Positions 60,393-64,000 of a DNA stretch of 64,000 bases are shown here, piece by piece. Below the pieces are notes generated by a model, which did no database searches, was not told the origin of the DNA, and was given only the letters and a program-made list of their open reading frames with translations. The position numbers were made by a program, and so were the translations under genes. Every line of letters starts with the position of its first letter. The first letter of the stretch is position 1. Source of the DNA: Planococcus salinarum (GTDB lineage: Bacteria; Bacillota; Bacilli; Bacillales_A; Planococcaceae); assembly GCF_007004625.1 (NCBI RefSeq), contig NZ_VIFV01000008.1, positions 1-64,000 on the forward strand, given 5' to 3'.

Positions 60393-60575
60393 ATTTATCC
60401 AGAAAAGTAAATAGTAGACGATTCAGTCCATTCACAACAACTGCATACAAAAAAACTCCACCTCCTGAACAAGAAGTTCAAGGCGATGGAGTGTTGCTTT
60501 TAATGCTGCTAACGGGATTGTCCTGAATCACGCCGTTCCCTCGGAACAACAAACGACTCATGGAGCCCCGTGGTT
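60393..60575. other. Repeat remnant and possible terminator before aspartate kinase end
   Basis: It contains the GACGATTCAGTCCATTCACA word of family A and a hairpin ACTCCA / TGGAGT with inner GAAC/GTTC (about 60455-60500). No gene is supported. Confidence 0.5.
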
Positions 60576-61940
60576 TTATCGAACCAAGGCAGGTTCAAAA
60601 AACTCCCGGTACAATTCCTTTAGGATTTTGGTCTCGTCATGTTTCAGGACGCCGAACACCAGGCTGACTTCGGATGACCCCTGGTTGATCATTTCGATAT
60701 TGGCACCGGTCCGGGCAATTGCGCCGGCAGCCCGTGCTGCCAGACCCGTTGTATTATTCATGCCTTCGCCAACCAGCACGACCATGGAAAAATCGCTGCG
60801 AATGTGGATGTCATCCGCCTGCAATTCGTCTTTGATGCGCTGGATGATGCGGGCTTCTTTCGCGGGAGTCAGCTGATGGCTGCGGATGATGACCGATAGA
60901 TTATCGATGCCGGACGGAATGTGTTCGTACGAAACGTCGTCATCTTCCAAAATCTGCAGCAGCTTCCGTCCAAAACCGATTTCCCGGTTCATCAAATACT
61001 TGCTGACATACAGAGTGGAAAATCCGCTGTCGGCTGAAATGCCGGTGACCGGCCGTTCGCTGGAATCGCGCTCTCGCACAATCATCGTACCGGCAGCAGC
61101 CGGGTGATTCGTGTTTTTGACGCAGACAGGAATGGCTTCTTTAAAGGCGGGCATTAAGGCTTCGTCATGAAAAACTGCAAATCCGGCATAGGACAGTTCA
61201 CGCATTTCCCGATACGTCATCTGTGCGATTTCAGCCGGATTTTCTATGACAGTGGGGTTGGCGGCAAACACACAGTCGACGTCAGTAAAATTTTCATACA
61301 GTTCCGCTTTCACAGAAGCTGCTATAATGGCGCCGGTGATGTCAGATCCGCCGCGTTCAAACGTCCGCAGCACCCCGTCTCGCGTATAGCCGAAAAATCC
61401 GGGGAATACACTGATCCCGTCCGCATCCTGCAGAGAGGAAAGGCGGCTGTACGATTCCGGCAGCGCCTGGGCGCGGCCCGGCAAGTCATTGACGAGCAAT
61501 CCCGCATCCCATGGATTCCGATACTCGGCGGGCAACCCGACAGAAACGAAATAAGCGGAAATCAGTTTCGCTGAATTGTCTTCCCCACTTGCTTTAATGC
61601 GGTCCATGTACAACTCCTTGTAGCCTTTATCAGCCGATAACCGGCTCCAAAGATCCTGTGTGATGAGATCCACAATGGCGTTGCCCAGATTCAACTCTTC
61701 TGCCAGTTGGGCGTATCGCTCCACGACTGTTGCCAACAGTGCTTCGACGCTGTCACCAGCCAGTGCCTTGTGGGCAAGCTCGATGAGCAGGTCGGTAACT
61801 TTGACGTCCCCGCTGAACCTCTTGCCGGGAGCGGACACGACGACAATTCGGCGGCTTGGATCGCTTTGGATAATTGCTGTCACTTTTTTTATTTGCTGCG
61901 CACTTGCTACGGAAGTTCCGCCGAATTTACAAACTTTCAT
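60576..61940 (-). CDS. Aspartate kinase (monofunctional, with ACT domains)
   Basis: 454 residues from ATG 61940, the same length as the Bacillus YclM-type enzyme. The N-terminal KVCKFGGTSVA is the ATP/aspartate-binding signature, followed by the kinase core (ERGGSDITGAIIA) and a C-terminal pair of ACT domains (about 300-454) for feedback control. It catalyses phosphorylation of L-aspartate, the first step to lysine, methionine and threonine. It is divergent from hom-thrC, which suggests a threonine-related isozyme. An alternative start at 61955 would add five residues. Confidence 0.92.
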   Translation of the reverse strand: MKVCKFGGTSVASAQQIKKVTAIIQSDPSRRIVVVSAPGKRFSGDVKVTDLLIELAHKALAGDSVEALLATVVERYAQLAEELNLGNAIVDLITQDLWSRLSADKGYKELYMDRIKASGEDNSAKLISAYFVSVGLPAEYRNPWDAGLLVNDLPGRAQALPESYSRLSSLQDADGISVFPGFFGYTRDGVLRTFERGGSDITGAIIAASVKAELYENFTDVDCVFAANPTVIENPAEIAQMTYREMRELSYAGFAVFHDEALMPAFKEAIPVCVKNTNHPAAAGTMIVRERDSSERPVTGISADSGFSTLYVSKYLMNREIGFGRKLLQILEDDDVSYEHIPSGIDNLSVIIRSHQLTPAKEARIIQRIKDELQADDIHIRSDFSMVVLVGEGMNNTTGLAARAAGAIARTGANIEMINQGSSEVSLVFGVLKHDETKILKELYREFFEPALVR

Positions 61941-61977
61941 CTGATCAAGTCCCATCTGTTCAAAATTAGATTAAAGG

Positions 61978-62006
61978 TTGTTTTAACTTAAAGATAATAC
62001 TATAAT
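61978..62006 (+). promoter_or_regulatory. Candidate promoter of hom-thrC
   Basis: TTGTTT (61978-61983), a 17 bp spacer and TATAAT (62001-62006), 62 bp upstream of the hom ATG. No T-box or long leader structure is seen. Confidence 0.65.
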
Positions 62007-62067
62007 GTCCTTATGAGAAAAACAAGTGTTTTTTTCCAGTGCACACAGGATGGGGGTGGAATTATCA

Positions 62068-63360
62068 ATGAAAAATGAAATTTCAATTGGATTATTAGGA
62101 TATGGAACAGTGGGTGAAGGAGTGGCGAAAATTCTGCACCAACACAAGCAGGATTTGCAGCATAAACTGGGTGCAGAAGCCACCATCAAAAAAGTCCTGA
62201 TCAGGAACAAACACAAAGAAAGAGACACCACTCTTGATCCGGCTATCTTTACAACAGACATTGAGGATATTCTGAACGACTCTTCCCTGGACATTATAAT
62301 CGAAGTAATGGGCGGGATAGAAGACGCCCGACAGGCGATTGAAAAAGCGCTGAAAGCGGGGAAACAAGTAGTTACAGCCAACAAAGATGTCATGGCGGAA
62401 TTTGGCGATGGGCTGCTGAAACTGGCGGATGAACAAAAATGCGACCTGTTTTATGAAGCGAGTGTAGCTGGCGGGATCCCGATCATCCGCACACTGGAAG
62501 ATGGATTGGCATCCGATCGCATCACCAGTTTGATGGGAATCGTCAACGGGACAACCAACTTCATCCTCACGAAAATGAAAAATGAGAACATGACTTACGA
62601 AGCGGCATTGGCGGAAGCGACACGGCTCGGGTATGCGGAAACGGATCCATCTGCGGATGTCGACGGAATCGATGCCGCCAGGAAAATGGTGATTTTGTCG
62701 TCTTTGGCTTTTTCCACAGTCGTTCATCTTGAAGATGTCTCCGTGCGCAGCATGAAAGAAATTCAGGACGGCGATTTGGAGATTGCGGCAAAGTTCGGCT
62801 ATACCATGAAAATGGTCGGGTCCTCCAAAAAGAACGAAGACGGCATCGAAGTGGCAGTGGAACCCGTTTTCCTGGCTGACTCCCATCCGCTTTCGGCAGT
62901 CAATAACGAATTCAATGCTGTCTATATACACGGAGATGCTGTGGGCGAAACAATGCTGTATGGCCCCGGGGCCGGCTCGCTGCCGACCGCCACGTCTGTC
63001 GTCTCGGATGTGATCGCAGCTTGCCGTAATCTGCAGTTAGGGGTGAATGGCAAACGCACCCATGCCTCCCAGCATGAACGCGTCATTAAACCGTACAGCG
63101 GCTGCTTTGCGAAATATTTCTACCGGCTGCTCGTAAAGGATGACGTTGGGGTCTTATCCCAATTAACGGCTATTTACAGCAACAATGGGGTCAGCCTGCA
63201 ATCAGTCATGCAGCATCCTGCCAAAGTCGACGGCAAAGCGGAAATTATTTTATTGACTCATCAAATTTCCCGGAAGCAGCATTTGGAGCTGCTCAAAAAT
63301 CTGGAAGGAACGGCAGACGTCATCAGCCATTACCGCATTGAAGGGGAGGACAAAGCATGA
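62068..63360 (+). CDS. hom: Homoserine dehydrogenase
   Basis: 430 residues: NAD(P)-binding [16 protein letters not shown], the catalytic domain with [36 protein letters not shown] and [15 protein letters not shown], and a C-terminal ACT domain ([20 protein letters not shown]) for threonine control. It reduces aspartate semialdehyde to homoserine. ATG 62068 has GGGGGTGG upstream. Its stop overlaps the thrC start (ATGA), so translation is coupled. Confidence 0.95.
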   Translation: MKNEISIGLLGYGTVGEGVAKILHQHKQDLQHKLGAEATIKKVLIRNKHKERDTTLDPAIFTTDIEDILNDSSLDIIIEVMGGIEDARQAIEKALKAGKQVVTANKDVMAEFGDGLLKLADEQKCDLFYEASVAGGIPIIRTLEDGLASDRITSLMGIVNGTTNFILTKMKNENMTYEAALAEATRLGYAETDPSADVDGIDAARKMVILSSLAFSTVVHLEDVSVRSMKEIQDGDLEIAAKFGYTMKMVGSSKKNEDGIEVAVEPVFLADSHPLSAVNNEFNAVYIHGDAVGETMLYGPGAGSLPTATSVVSDVIAACRNLQLGVNGKRTHASQHERVIKPYSGCFAKYFYRLLVKDDVGVLSQLTAIYSNNGVSLQSVMQHPAKVDGKAEIILLTHQISRKQHLELLKNLEGTADVISHYRIEGEDKA

Positions 63361-64000
63361 GATGGCCCGGATTGATTGAACAATACAAAGAATGGCTGCC
63401 GGTAACGGAAAACACGCCCGCCTTGACGTTGCAGGAAGGCAATACGCCGCTTATCCACCTGGAGAAATTATCCGCGCAATGGGGCATCAATCTGTACGTG
63501 AAACTCGAAGGCGCAAATCCGACCGGCTCGTTTAAAGACCGCGGTATGGTGATGGCGGTTGCCAAAGCGAAAGAAGAAGGCAAAACGGTACTGGTTTGTG
63601 CCTCTACGGGCAATACCTCCGCGTCAGCTGCGGCTTATGGTGCGCGGGCAGGCATGCGGACCATTGTCGTCATTCCTTCGGGGCGCATTGCGCTCGGGAA
63701 ATTGGCGCAGGCCAAAATGTACGGTGCTGAAATTCTGGAGATCGAAGGGAATTTTGACGAAGCGCTCCGGATGGTCCGTGAAGTGGGCCAGGAGGCGGGC
63801 ATTGCGTTGGTGAATTCGGTCAATCCATACCGTCTGGAAGGCCAGAAAACAATCGCGTTCGAAGTCATTGACCAACTGGACGGGGTGCCGGATGTGTTTG
63901 CACTTCCTGTCGGCAATGCCGGCAATATTTCGGCTTCCTGGAAAGGCTTCAGCGAATATGCGGCGAAAACGGGAGCCAAACGGCCGGCGCTTCTGGGCGT
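63357..64000 (+). CDS. thrC: Threonine synthase, cut by the window end
   Basis: The first ~214 codons of threonine synthase, a PLP enzyme that converts O-phosphohomoserine to threonine. Visible are [15 protein letters not shown], the PLP Lys in [31 protein letters not shown] and [10 protein letters not shown]. The start is the ATG at 63357, which overlaps the hom stop. The frame is open to base 64000; thrB would be expected next. Confidence 0.93.
   Translation, partial: MRWPGLIEQYKEWLPVTENTPALTLQEGNTPLIHLEKLSAQWGINLYVKLEGANPTGSFKDRGMVMAVAKAKEEGKTVLVCASTGNTSASAAAYGARAGMRTIVVIPSGRIALGKLAQAKMYGAEILEIEGNFDEALRMVREVGQEAGIALVNSVNPYRLEGQKTIAFEVIDQLDGVPDVFALPVGNAGNISASWKGFSEYAAKTGAKRPALLG

Noticed and set aside
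61941-62067. T-box or threonine leader riboswitch before hom
   Set aside because: The 127 bp gap has only promoter elements and no extended structure or T-box sequence.

Overview
The window reads as chromosomal DNA of a Gram-positive Bacillota member of the order Bacillales, most likely Planococcaceae (Planococcus-like). This is inferred from Bacillus-type ribosome binding sites with frequent GTG/TTG starts, a TagF-type teichoic acid polymerase, an LCP cell-wall ligase, a ComK homologue, a BY-kinase/PHP-phosphatase pair and an RRNPP-type peptide receptor. No rRNA, tRNA or CRISPR array was seen.

Layout. 1-10 kb: repeat-rich DNA, a membrane-anchored trypsin-like protease, an acyltransferase-3 protein, an anchored FAD oxidoreductase, an SH3b-NlpC/P60 hydrolase and a TagF-like polymerase. 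10.1-11.6 kb: a small orphan gene and a 1.1 kb duplicated array of stem-loops without genes. 11.6-34 kb: a surface-polysaccharide locus. It holds an LCP ligase and an SGNH-like protein (minus strand), then on the plus strand a chain-length modulator, tyrosine kinase and PHP phosphatase. These are followed by a PglF/E/C/D-like set for bacillosamine-type priming, an ATP-grasp protein, glycosyltransferases, a complete WbpB/A/D/E-like set for a 2,3-diacetamido-uronic acid, a Wzy-like polymerase, acetyltransferases and a MurJ-family flippase. From about 19.5 kb to 34 kb the DNA is much AT-richer than its flanks, which suggests serotype-like replacement.

34-45 kb is an accessory zone: an IS66 remnant, an intact IS21-family element whose ends and 5 bp target duplication can be read, two DGQHR (DndB-like) proteins next to a ComK homologue, a SEC-C protein, a RelB/RelE-type toxin-antitoxin pair with a perfect operator palindrome, a Fic protein, an orphan AbrB/MazE-type protein, and a RAYT transposase gene broken by an amber codon. 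45.4-60.3 kb: a YifB/ComM ATPase with an unusual start, small orphan proteins, a subtilisin, a glycerophosphodiesterase, a receptor/pro-peptide signalling pair, a Rieske oxidoreductase, an OsmC protein, a beta-propeller membrane protein and a polytopic membrane protein. 60.5-64 kb: aspartate kinase divergent from hom-thrC (thrC runs off the window).

The most interesting item is at 51059-52795: an HTH+TPR regulator of the RRNPP type followed 27 bp later by a secreted 113-residue precursor carrying five tandem copies of a 14-residue unit built on AVIHPNPWS. It looks like a multi-copy pheromone system. The second theme is an unusual load of dispersed structured intergenic repeats. At least four families are present, several carrying terminator-like hairpins directly behind genes, together with a RAYT pseudogene.
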